Source of the DNA: an uncultured Clostridia bacterium
GTDB taxonomy: Bacteria; Bacillota; Clostridia; TANB77; CAG-508
Reading direction: 5' to 3'
Assembly: GCA_944391895.1 (NCBI GenBank)
Contig: CALXVF010000013.1
Span: 1 to 14,363, forward strand
Length of the DNA: 14,363 nucleotides
Positions 5,707-13,118 of the stretch are shown piece by piece; within the stretch, counting starts at the first letter, position 1; each line of letters starts with the position of its first letter. The translations under genes were made by a program, and so were the position numbers. The notes beneath the pieces are model-generated. The model ran no database searches. It saw nothing but the letters and a program-made list of their open reading frames with translations, and had not been told where the DNA came from.

Positions 5707-7770
5707 CTAAATTGTTAATTCTGCTTTTGAAGTAAAATTTTCTTTAACTAGTAATTTTAATGGTTTATTTTCTTCCTTTTCTAATTTTGGATCTTGCCCT
5801 ATTACTTGGGTAGCAAGAGCTTGTACTTCTTTTAGTGCTTCCATATCATGAAATAGATTGGCTATTTTAAATTCTGGCATTCCATGCTGTTTTGTACCAA
5901 AGAATTCTCCTGAACCTCTCAATTGTAAGTCTTTTTCCGCTATTGTAAATCCATTATCTGTTTTTGTCATTATTTCCATTCTTTGTCTTACGATATCATT
6001 GCCCGAATTATATTTTAATATACAATATGAAGCATACTCTCCTCTTCCAACTCTTCCTCTTAATTGATGAAGCTGTGCTAGACCAAATCTTTCAGCATTT
6101 TCTATAATCATTACACTTGCATTTGGCACATCCACACCAACTTCTATGACTGTAGTTGAAATTAATATTTGTATTTCTCCATCTTTAAACCTATTCATTA
6201 TTTCATCTTTTTCTTTTGGTTTCATTTTTCCATGCAAATACTCTACATTAAAGTCTTTGAATATGTCATTTTTATATTTTTCATACAATTCTGTAACAGC
6301 TTTTAAGTTCGCTGTGCTTTCATCTTCTCCTTCTTCTACAAGAGGACATACTATGTATGCTTGTCTACCACTTCTAACTTCTTTTTTTACGAATTCATTC
6401 ACTCTTTCTTCGTATCTTTTTGTTACTGCAAAAGTTTCTACTTTTTTTCTATTTGGAGGCAATTCATCTATTATTGAAATGTCTAGATCTCCATATAATA
6501 TTAAAGCTAGTGTTCTTGGTATTGGTGTAGCTGTCATTACTAGTACATCTGGATTATTTCCTTTTGATACTATTTTGGCTCTTTGCTTAACACCAAATCT
6601 ATGTTGTTCATCAGTTACGACAAATCCTAAGTTTTTAAATATAACATTTTCTTCTATTAATGCATGTGTTCCAATTAGAATATCTACTTCTCCAGAAGCT
6701 ACTCTTTGAAGTAACTCTTCTTTCTTTTTGGCAGTCATTCCTCCAACTAATGCTTCACATACAATACCATATTGTTCTAGTATCTTCTTAAAGTTTAATA
6801 AATGCTGTTTAGCTAGAATCATAGTTGGAGCTAAGACTGCTACTTGATATCCACTCTTTACAGCCTTATATGCTGCAACCATTGATACGATAGTCTTTCC
6901 TGAACCAACATCTCCTTGAAGAAGTCTGTTCATTGGCTTTTCATTTTCCATATCATTATTAATATCTTCTAAAACTCTAAGCTGTGCTTTTGTAAGTTTA
7001 AATGGTAAATTGTTTATAACATCAGACATTTGCACTTCTTTATTATACTTTATGCCTTTTACTTCTGATTCATTTTCACTTCTTAAAGCAAGCAGACCTA
7101 ATTGCATTGATAGTAATTCATCAAATACTAGCCTTTTTCTTGCACTTTGAAAATCTGCAAATGTTTCTGGAAAGTGTATTTGTTTCGTTGCTCTGTTTAT
7201 ATCTAACAAATGATATTTTTGCAAGTATGATGATGGCAATGTTTCTGGTAGTTTATCTTCTACCATTTTTATTCCATTTTCTATTATACTTCTTAAGTTA
7301 TTTTGTTTTAATGAATTTGTTAATGGATAAATTGGAACTATTTTACCTGTATTTTTAGTATTATCTATGCTGTCATAAGTTGGACTGTTCATTTCTATTA
7401 CGCCATTTTTCTTAGTTATTTTTCCATTGAATCTATATTTCTCGCCTCTTTTTATTCTATCTTTTACATATGGCTGATTAAACCAGGTAATTACACAATT
7501 ATCTGTATCATCTTTTACCAGAAGTTTGGCAAAACTTCGATTTCTATTTATGTATCTTATATTCACATCTGTTAGTGCCACTACTTCTATTGTATATTTT
7601 TCTCCATCTTTTGTGTCTGCTATTTTGGTTATTATACTTCTATCTTCATAGTCTCGTGGATAATATGTGATTAAATCTTTTAATGTATATATATTTAATT
7701 TATTTAATAGTTTTACTCTATTGGGTCCTACACCTTTTACATATTTTACATTTTGTTTTAAATCTAACAT
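5707..7770 (-). CDS. recG: ATP-dependent DNA helicase RecG
   Basis: RecG is a double-strand DNA translocase that remodels stalled replication forks and branched recombination intermediates. The 687-residue product has full family length: an N-terminal wedge/OB domain (about 50-150, beginning after the VKGVGP helix-hairpin-helix-like motif at 11-16), Walker A GDVGSGKT (286-293), the DEQH box (387-390), TATPIPRT (413-420), the VIEVGVDVPNA motif (541-551), QLRGRVGRG (569-577) and a C-terminal DLQLRGSGEFFGTKQHG element (614-630). AGAGGAA precedes ATG 7770. It begins 41 bp after the broken dinD frame. I see no convincing promoter in that gap, so recG is probably carried on the transcript starting at the dinD promoter. 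Confidence 0.97.
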   Translation of the reverse strand: MLDLKQNVKYVKGVGPNRVKLLNKLNIYTLKDLITYYPRDYEDRSIITKIADTKDGEKYTIEVVALTDVNIRYINRNRSFAKLLVKDDTDNCVITWFNQPYVKDRIKRGEKYRFNGKITKKNGVIEMNSPTYDSIDNTKNTGKIVPIYPLTNSLKQNNLRSIIENGIKMVEDKLPETLPSSYLQKYHLLDINRATKQIHFPETFADFQSARKRLVFDELLSMQLGLLALRSENESEVKGIKYNKEVQMSDVINNLPFKLTKAQLRVLEDINNDMENEKPMNRLLQGDVGSGKTIVSMVAAYKAVKSGYQVAVLAPTMILAKQHLLNFKKILEQYGIVCEALVGGMTAKKKEELLQRVASGEVDILIGTHALIEENVIFKNLGFVVTDEQHRFGVKQRAKIVSKGNNPDVLVMTATPIPRTLALILYGDLDISIIDELPPNRKKVETFAVTKRYEERVNEFVKKEVRSGRQAYIVCPLVEEGEDESTANLKAVTELYEKYKNDIFKDFNVEYLHGKMKPKEKDEIMNRFKDGEIQILISTTVIEVGVDVPNASVMIIENAERFGLAQLHQLRGRVGRGEYASYCILKYNSGNDIVRQRMEIMTKTDNGFTIAEKDLQLRGSGEFFGTKQHGMPEFKIANLFHDMEALKEVQALATQVIGQDPKLEKEENKPLKLLVKENFTSKAELTI

Positions 7771-7811
7771 TAAAATTCCTCTATCTTTCTCTAGAAATTC
7801 ATTTTATGTTT

Positions 7812-8335
7812 TTATTTTAATTTTTTTATATCCGTCGAAGAAATTCTTTTAGCCTTTTCTTTCTCTATTTGTTTTGCACTCTTGCTAGGAGTTGGTAAAT
7901 CTTCTGGCATTGTACCTCCAATTTTCTTTATGGTTTGCCTAACAGCCTGCCCAACATTATGATGGGTTTTAATTCTTGTTTTCTAGTTTGTACTGCAAAG
8001 TAAGTTTGCGCCAGTGCAATTGTCTTTTTTCTGCTATCTCCATTTTGTGCAATTAAGTAACAGGCATATCTAGTTAGTTTTAAATCGCTAATTTTCTTAT
8101 CAGCTACGCCTGCTTTCACCATTTTGCCGGCATCGGCAAAATGGTCTAATATATTGGCATTACTGTTTTTACATGCTTCCCTTGCCTTATCAATTACTTT
8201 AACAAAATTTCCCCATTTACTATATTCCAGCATTATCATTAATTCTCTCGCATACCAGAATTCAATTCCATTTTCATCTATATGTTTAATACTTTCAAAG
8301 TTCTTTTCCGTTTTGTTTACCAAATTATTTATCAT
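7812..8335 (-). pseudogene. dinD: DinD-like damage-inducible protein, internally deleted and frameshifted
   Basis: From ATG 8335 (AAGGAG at 8345-8350, 9 bp upstream) the first 122 codons match the N-terminal half of DinD: IEFWYARELMIMLEYSKW, then DHFADAGKMVKAG, LTRYACYLIAQNGD and AQTYFAVQTRKQEL. After that, this frame runs only to a TAA at 7928-7930 with unrelated residues. The neighbouring frame continues from the same point with the characteristic DinD end, VGQAVRQTIKKIGGTMPEDL and PTPSK, stopping at TAA 7812-7814. About 100-110 middle residues of the roughly 270-285-residue family are missing, and the two halves are out of frame at 7964-7973. This is therefore a deletion scar, not a sequencing slip alone. 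A 135-residue N-terminal fragment could still be made. Family DinD proteins are SOS-associated; E. coli DinD inhibits RecA activities. The gene lies upstream of recG. Confidence 0.8.
8118..8145. repeat. Perfect 12-bp inverted repeat inside dinD
   Basis: ACCATTTTGCCG (8118-8129) and CGGCAAAATGGT (8134-8145) flank the 4-nt loop GCAT. It encodes part of HFADAGKMV. It is GC-rich for this window, and no T-run follows on either strand, so it is not a terminator. It may be an incidental result of coding or a structured site. Confidence 0.6.
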
Positions 8336-8387
8336 ATATACCAACTCCTTCTCATTTTTTACATTGTCAATTATTTTATCGCTTTTA

Positions 8388-8416
8388 TTTATACCATTTT
8401 TCTATAATTTTTTCAA
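8388..8416 (-). promoter_or_regulatory. Promoter upstream of dinD/recG
   Basis: On the - strand, TTGAAA (8411-8416), a 17-bp spacer and TATAAA (8388-8393) preceded by TGG give an extended -10 promoter. Transcription would start near 8381, about 46 nt before the dinD ATG. It survives although dinD is broken, which fits a continuing role in driving recG. Confidence 0.65.
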
Positions 8417-8424
8417 TAGTTTTA

Positions 8425-8438
8425 CGAATATTTGTTTT
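8425..8438 (-). promoter_or_regulatory. LexA-like box candidate
   Basis: CGAATATTTGTTTT matches the Gram-positive LexA consensus CGAAC-N4-GTTCG at 7 of 10 positions. It sits 8 bp upstream of the -35 hexamer of the dinD promoter. DinD genes are SOS-regulated in other bacteria, which raises the prior. The match is imperfect and AT-rich sequence gives such hits by chance. Confidence 0.25.
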
Positions 8439-8498
8439 GTTTTTATTGTTTATTTTTAATTTTTTAATTAGATACTATGAATTATAACAATTTTATCA

Positions 8499-8560
8499 TA
8501 TAATATAATTGATATAATATATATAATTATATAAGTTATATAAACTCTATACAGAGGTGA
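8499..8560 (+). promoter_or_regulatory. AT-rich asd upstream region with repeated -10-like hexamers and a strong ribosome site
   Basis: Four TATAAT hexamers begin at 8499, 8504, 8513 and 8522 in almost pure A/T. None has a good -35 at 16-18 bp; the best -35-like TTGATA is at 8509-8514. The asd promoter must lie here, but its exact position cannot be called. AGAGGTGA (8553-8560) sets the ATG at 8564. No lysine or other riboswitch fold was recognised. Confidence 0.4.
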
Positions 8561-8563
8561 ATT

Positions 8564-9598
8564 ATGAAAGATTTAAAATTAGCAGTAGTTGGTGCTACTG
8601 GAGTTGTTGGAAGAGCAGCTATCAAAGTTCTAGAAGAGAAAAAATTACCTATTAGTAGTTACACGTTTTTTGCTTCTAAAAAATCTTCCGGTAAAAAAAT
8701 TATGTTTATGGAAAAGGGGTATACAGTACAGGAATTAACTGAGCAATCTTTTGATAAAGGTTTTGATTTTGCTATATTTTCAGCTGGTGGAGAAACTTCA
8801 AAAAAATATGCTCCAATAGCCGCTTCTAAAGGATGCATCGTTGTAGATAATAGTAGTGCTTTTCGCATGGATAAAGATGTTCCTTTAGTTGTTCCTGAAG
8901 TAAATGCTCAAGAAATAAGAAAAAATAAAGGAATTATTGCAAATCCTAATTGTTCTACAATTCAAGCTGTTGTCCCTCTAAAACCCTTAGATGATAAATA
9001 CAAAATCAAGAGGATTGTTTATTCTACATATCAAGCAGTATCTGGAGCAGGCAGAGACGGTATTGAAGATTTAGAAAATGGTATTAAAAATTATAGAGAA
9101 GGAAATGACATTAATGTTGCTGAAACATCAAAGTATGAATTAAAAAAATTTCCTTATCCTATATTTAATAATTGCTTACCACATATTGATACTTTTTTAG
9201 ACAATGGTTACACTAAAGAGGAAATGAAAATGATTAATGAAACAAGAAAAATTTTAAATAGACCAGAACTTCCTATAACTGCAACTACTGTAAGAGTTCC
9301 TGTTTTTAATTCTCACAGTGAAAGTATTAATATTGAATTTGAAAATGAATTTGATTTGGATGAATTAAAAGATACTTTACGCAGTTTTCCAGGTGTTATA
9401 CTTGTAGATGACATAGACTCAAATAAGTATCCAATTGCAACAGATGCAACTGGACATGATGAGGTTTTTGTTGGCAGGATTAGACGAGATTTTAGTGTTA
9501 AATCTGGACTAAATTTCTGGGTTGTTGCTGATAATATTAGAAAAGGCGCTGCTTCAAATGCGGTGCAGATTGTAGAAAAATTAATTGAAGAAATGTAA
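8564..9598 (+). CDS. asd: Aspartate-semialdehyde dehydrogenase
   Basis: This enzyme reduces L-aspartyl-4-phosphate to aspartate semialdehyde with NADPH, the branch point to lysine/diaminopimelate, threonine and methionine. The 344-residue product has the N-terminal nucleotide-binding motif GATGVVG (10-16), SAGG (73-76), NSSAFR (96-101), the active-site ANPNCSTIQ with Cys130, SGAGRDG (160-166), and the substrate-binding TVRVPV (Arg244) and HSE (His251) motifs. Near the end it has FWVVADNIRKGAA (318-330). All catalytic residues are present. It stands alone between a divergent dinD and a downstream terminator, without dapA or lysC beside it. Confidence 0.97.
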   Translation: MKDLKLAVVGATGVVGRAAIKVLEEKKLPISSYTFFASKKSSGKKIMFMEKGYTVQELTEQSFDKGFDFAIFSAGGETSKKYAPIAASKGCIVVDNSSAFRMDKDVPLVVPEVNAQEIRKNKGIIANPNCSTIQAVVPLKPLDDKYKIKRIVYSTYQAVSGAGRDGIEDLENGIKNYREGNDINVAETSKYELKKFPYPIFNNCLPHIDTFLDNGYTKEEMKMINETRKILNRPELPITATTVRVPVFNSHSESINIEFENEFDLDELKDTLRSFPGVILVDDIDSNKYPIATDATGHDEVFVGRIRRDFSVKSGLNFWVVADNIRKGAASNAVQIVEKLIEEM

Positions 9599-9602
9599 TA
9601 GA

Positions 9603-9634
9603 AAAGTGATGTAGTTATTATGCTACATCACTTT
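9603..9634 (+). terminator. Hairpin terminator after asd
   Basis: A perfect 12-bp stem, AAAGTGATGTAG (9603-9614) with CTACATCACTTT (9623-9634), encloses an 8-nt loop. It starts 4 bp after the asd stop. The T-run is short (three T's in the stem, then AATCAT), so termination may be less efficient than at the other terminators here. Confidence 0.65.
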
Positions 9635-9748
9635 AATCATAATAGAAATTTAAAATTTTATAATTTGTGAGTCAATTTACATAAAAACCTTTACACCCTC
9701 GATTTTTCATATATCTAATTTTTAAGTCAAGTATTTTTCCCTTTATTA

Positions 9749-9777
9749 TTGTATAATTATTTTTTTTATTTTATAAT
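9749..9777 (+). promoter_or_regulatory. Promoter of the DUF2628-type gene
   Basis: TTGTAT (9749-9754), a 17-bp T-rich spacer and a perfect TATAAT (9772-9777) predict a start near 9784. The ribosome site GAAAGGAG (9793-9800) lies an unusually long 13 bp from ATG 9814. An in-frame TAA at 9808-9810 excludes an earlier start. Confidence 0.65.
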
Positions 9778-9813
9778 ATTACTATATTTAACGAAAGGAG
9801 CTTATAATAAACC

Positions 9814-11592
9814 ATGGATGAAAACAAGAAAAAAATAGATGATGAAATGAATAATATGAATTTAGGTCCAAATAATGAAAATCAGGATAACCCATACTAT
9901 AATCCCTATTTTCAAAATACTGACTTAAACTCGTCACCATATTTTACAGACTCAAATATAAATCTTAATAATGATATATATACTAATCCGGAGCCTATTA
10001 CAACTAACACAAACCAATCTAATGTGCAAGATAATACTAATCAAGACAATGATGTATCAATACCAGATTTTAATAATGACAATATTCAAAACAACAACGT
10101 AGACACTCCAATTCAAGAAAATAATGTTAATGATGATATGGACGATAGTTCTGTTAACTTATTTAACTTGGCACAAGAAGAAACAGACAATCTTGAGCCT
10201 CCTATTGAAAATACCAATACTCAATTTGAAGAAGACACTTCTGATATTCAACCTCAAAATTTTAATGTACAACAACCAGAAGAACCTTCTAATTTTCAGA
10301 CTCCAAATTTCAATGTGCAACAATTAGAAGACTCTTCTAATTTCCAAATGGAAAATTTTAACGCTCAACCAAAGCAAGACTTTTCTAATTATCAGCAAGT
10401 AAATGACCCATTTAATGCTTCTAATTATCAACAACCTGCAGAGTCTACTTACTCATATAATGCACAACAAAATAATGTTGGTTTTGATAATAATGATAAT
10501 ATACAACCAGAAAATCCAATGTATGGTTCTGAAAATGATGAAGAATTTAGAAGAGTTTGGGTGGGAAAATTATATGATAAAGCCACCACAAAAAAATTTA
10601 ACTGGTCAGCATTTTTCTTTGGAGGATTCTATTTCTTCTATAGAAAACTTTATTTATGGGGATTTTTGTTTATTATTTTATCAGTACTTCCATTAGTAAA
10701 TAATATAATTTGTGGCTTATCTTTCTATTCACTATATAAGTCACATATTAATAAAACCTTGGAACAAAATAAGAATAATGTACAAAGTCCAAATCAATTA
10801 TTAGATATTGCAAAAGCCAAAGGTGGAACTTCTGCTGGTTCTGCAATAATTGCTGGTTTATTATTATTTGTCGTACCAGTTGCAATTGTAGCAATTTCAT
10901 TAGTAAACATATTTTTAATTGGTAATAACGTCGATACTCCTAGTCAAGGAAATACTAATACTAATATAGGTGGTAACCTTACTTCTGAAACTCCAGTAGA
11001 AGAGAATGAATATTATAATTTTTATAATGATTATAATATTGAATATAACCCAGCTAATTGGCAAGTTGATTCAGACGGTGATGGCTTAGTAAGAGGAAAT
11101 TATAATTTTGGCTTTATGCAATCTATTGAAGATTTAGCAAGTTTTGGATATGATGTTTCTACTGATGCTGGAAGATCTAATTTCTTCACATTTTTATATA
11201 ACCAATTCTCTTCTCAAATAGATGCTAGCACAACATTAGAACTTGGAAGTAGTAATTTTAGTAGTCTAGGAAATGGATTATATTACTCATATATTGATTT
11301 AATCTATGCTACTTCAATGGAACGTTGCTATTTTGTACTAATACCTGAAGATAACATATTTGTAGAATTTATATTATCTAATCAAGATACTGTAATTGCT
11401 GAAGAAGTTCATACAGAAATTGTTAATAATTTATCTACAATAACAGTTTTAGATGATACTATACTTATGATGTCAAATACAGTTGGTGAAAACAGTGTTG
11501 TTGAAATAGATACTAATACTATTGCAAATAGTCTTGGAAATGCAGTTTCTGAAAATATGGTAGCCGAACCTTCACAAATAACTATTTACTAA
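9814..11592 (+). CDS. DUF2628-type membrane protein with long Asn/Gln-rich N-terminus and extracytoplasmic C-terminal domain
   Basis: The 592-residue product has four parts. Residues 1-245 are acidic and Asn/Gln/Asp-rich, almost surely disordered, and include three 16-residue repeats (146-193). Residues 246-316 hold a DUF2628-like signature (FRRVWVGKLYDKATTKKFNW then SAFFFGGFYFFYRKLYLWGF) with a membrane hairpin. A third membrane segment (343-370) follows. Residues 371-592 form a polar, probably extracytoplasmic region with about 170 ordered-looking residues (YNIEYNPANWQVDSDGDGLV onward) and a Ser/Asn/Val-rich tail. DUF2628 itself has no known biochemical role. DSDGDG (419-424) looks like the start of a calcium-binding loop but lacks the acidic twelfth position. 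It is a single-gene unit with its own promoter and terminator. Topology and domain assignment are from hydrophobicity and pattern by eye; function is unknown. Confidence 0.8.
   Translation: MDENKKKIDDEMNNMNLGPNNENQDNPYYNPYFQNTDLNSSPYFTDSNINLNNDIYTNPEPITTNTNQSNVQDNTNQDNDVSIPDFNNDNIQNNNVDTPIQENNVNDDMDDSSVNLFNLAQEETDNLEPPIENTNTQFEEDTSDIQPQNFNVQQPEEPSNFQTPNFNVQQLEDSSNFQMENFNAQPKQDFSNYQQVNDPFNASNYQQPAESTYSYNAQQNNVGFDNNDNIQPENPMYGSENDEEFRRVWVGKLYDKATTKKFNWSAFFFGGFYFFYRKLYLWGFLFIILSVLPLVNNIICGLSFYSLYKSHINKTLEQNKNNVQSPNQLLDIAKAKGGTSAGSAIIAGLLLFVVPVAIVAISLVNIFLIGNNVDTPSQGNTNTNIGGNLTSETPVEENEYYNFYNDYNIEYNPANWQVDSDGDGLVRGNYNFGFMQSIEDLASFGYDVSTDAGRSNFFTFLYNQFSSQIDASTTLELGSSNFSSLGNGLYYSYIDLIYATSMERCYFVLIPEDNIFVEFILSNQDTVIAEEVHTEIVNNLSTITVLDDTILMMSNTVGENSVVEIDTNTIANSLGNAVSENMVAEPSQITIY
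10249..10392 (+). repeat. Three tandem 48-bp repeats in the coding sequence
   Basis: The 16-residue units, at codons 146-161, 162-177 and 178-193, share Q-x-x-NFN-V/A-Q...S-N-F/Y. Units one and two share QxxNFNVQQ...SNF and are the closest pair. The period is an exact multiple of three, so copy-number change would keep the frame. Looser FNASNYQQ-type fragments continue to about codon 220. Confidence 0.85.
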
Positions 11593-11611
11593 GTTTATAT
11601 TCGCAAAAAAA

Positions 11612-11639
11612 TCCCTGCTTAAATGCAGGGAATTTTTTT
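11612..11639. terminator. Bidirectional terminator between convergent genes
   Basis: A 7-bp stem, TCCCTGC (11612-11618) with GCAGGGA (11625-11631), and a 6-nt loop are flanked by seven A's on the left and seven T's on the right (11633-11639). It therefore has a U-tract on both strands. It serves the + strand membrane protein gene and the - strand FIST-aldehyde dehydrogenase operon. Confidence 0.88.
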
Positions 11640-11642
11640 ATC

Positions 11643-13076
11643 TTACAAAATATTTTTTAATACAATAGTTTTTAATCTACTCATTTCTTGAAGTGTTGTC
11701 ATAACACCTTCATTTCCTATTCCACTATGTTTCCATCCTCCGAAAGGCATTTCGAATGAACGATAGAAACTTGCTCCGTTTACAACTGCTCCTCCACATT
11801 CTAGTTTATTAGCAATTTTTACACCTCTTGAATAGTCTTTAGTTATAACACAACCACATAATCCATAAGAAGACCCATTTGCAATTTCTATAGCTTCTTC
11901 TTCTGTATTAAATCCTATAACTGGAATTACTGGTCCAAAGATTTCCATATCTTTTGCAACATCCATGTCTTTTGTTACATTATCTAATATTGTTGGATAA
12001 TAATATGCACCTTCTCTTTTTCCACCACAAACTAATGTAGCACCTTCTGCAATAGTTTTATTTACATATTCTTCTACTCTTATTGCTGCTGGTTCATTAA
12101 TAAGTGGTCCCATATCTGTATCCATACTTGAAGGGTCTCCAACTTTCAAATTAGATATAACTTTTTTCATTCTATCTATAAATTCTTGTTTTCTTGAATT
12201 ATGAATCAAGAATCTCTTAGAAGCACAACATACTTGTCCTCCATTATATAATCTGCCCCAGATAGTTTCTTTTACAGCTAGGTCCATATCTCCATCTTCT
12301 AAGAATATGAATGCATCATTTCCACCAAGTTCTAGCATTACATGTGTTAAATTCTTAGAACAAGTTCCCATTGTTTGGATTCCAGCAGCTGTACTTCCAG
12401 TTAAAGATACTAAATGTACTCCTTTATGTCCTGCTAGTTCTTGTCCTACTGTTGGACCATCTCCAGTAAGTACTTGTATTGTTCCTGCTGGTACTCCCGC
12501 TTCTAACATTAATTTTACATATTCTGTAAGTGTTAGTGGGTTATAATTTGATGGTTTTACAATTATACTATTTCCCATTAAAAGTGCTGGTGGTACTTTT
12601 TGACAGAATAAGTCACTTGGGAAATTGAATGGCAATATTGCTGCTACAACACCAATTGGTTGTCTAACTGTTATTTGCATTGTTTTTTCTTGTCCAGCTT
12701 CTTGTCCTGCTGGAACAGAATCATTATATAAATGCTTTGCTCTTTCAACAAATGCAGTAGCTCCTATTTTTACATTTGCTATTTCTGCAATTGCTTCTTT
12801 TATTGGCTTTCCAGTTTCATCTGATAAAAGTTTTGCTAGTCTATCTTTGTCTCTTTCTACTAAATCAATAAATTTGTATATCTTATCTGCTCTTTCATGA
12901 AGTGGAACATCAAGCCATTTCTTTTGTTCGATTTCAGCTACTCTTACAGCTTCATTTACATCATCTGCAGAACAGTTTGGAACTGTATCTATTAGTTCTC
13001 CAGTTGCTGGATTTGTAACTTCTATAATTCTTCCATCTGAAGCATCTTTCCATTCATATCCTATTAAATTTTTCAT
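11643..13076 (-). CDS. Aldehyde dehydrogenase family protein (NAD(P)-dependent)
   Basis: Aldehyde dehydrogenases oxidise an aldehyde to its acid (or acyl-CoA) with NAD(P). The 477-residue product has the full set of catalytic motifs: PFNFP with Asn151, KPS with Lys174 (cofactor binding), SLTGS (224-228), ELGG with general-base Glu249, GGQVC with the nucleophile Cys283, EIFGPV with Glu378, and MPFGGWKHSG (443-452). The substrate cannot be read from sequence; succinate semialdehyde, lactaldehyde or glyceraldehyde-3-phosphate enzymes of this superfamily all look broadly similar. The nucleophile is followed by a second cysteine (C283-C284). AAGGAG (13084-13089) precedes ATG 13076. It lies 42 bp after the FIST gene with no terminator between, so the two form an operon ending at the bidirectional terminator. 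Confidence 0.92.
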   Translation of the reverse strand: MKNLIGYEWKDASDGRIIEVTNPATGELIDTVPNCSADDVNEAVRVAEIEQKKWLDVPLHERADKIYKFIDLVERDKDRLAKLLSDETGKPIKEAIAEIANVKIGATAFVERAKHLYNDSVPAGQEAGQEKTMQITVRQPIGVVAAILPFNFPSDLFCQKVPPALLMGNSIIVKPSNYNPLTLTEYVKLMLEAGVPAGTIQVLTGDGPTVGQELAGHKGVHLVSLTGSTAAGIQTMGTCSKNLTHVMLELGGNDAFIFLEDGDMDLAVKETIWGRLYNGGQVCCASKRFLIHNSRKQEFIDRMKKVISNLKVGDPSSMDTDMGPLINEPAAIRVEEYVNKTIAEGATLVCGGKREGAYYYPTILDNVTKDMDVAKDMEIFGPVIPVIGFNTEEEAIEIANGSSYGLCGCVITKDYSRGVKIANKLECGGAVVNGASFYRSFEMPFGGWKHSGIGNEGVMTTLQEMSRLKTIVLKNIL

Positions 13077-13118
13077 ACCTTTTCTCCTTGTATCCTTATT
13101 TGGGTCTTCCCCATCTCT

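Noticed and set aside
7928..8344. Reading the dinD region as an intact short gene starting at TTG 8344.
   Set aside because: ATG 8335 has better ribosome-site spacing. The family C-terminus is visible in another frame downstream, so the short frame is a truncation product.
8461..8563. Possible riboswitch (for example lysine) in front of asd.
   Set aside because: The leader is short, nearly pure A/T, and has no conserved stem-loop or terminator before the start codon.
10249..10392. CRISPR-like repeat array.
   Set aside because: The repeats are contiguous, diverged, in frame with a protein and have no unique spacers.
10865..11100. Calcium-binding EF-hand/dockerin-like loop DSDGDG in the outer domain of the DUF2628-type protein.
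   Set aside because: Only the first half of the loop fits, and the twelfth position is Tyr instead of Glu or Asp. There is no second copy.
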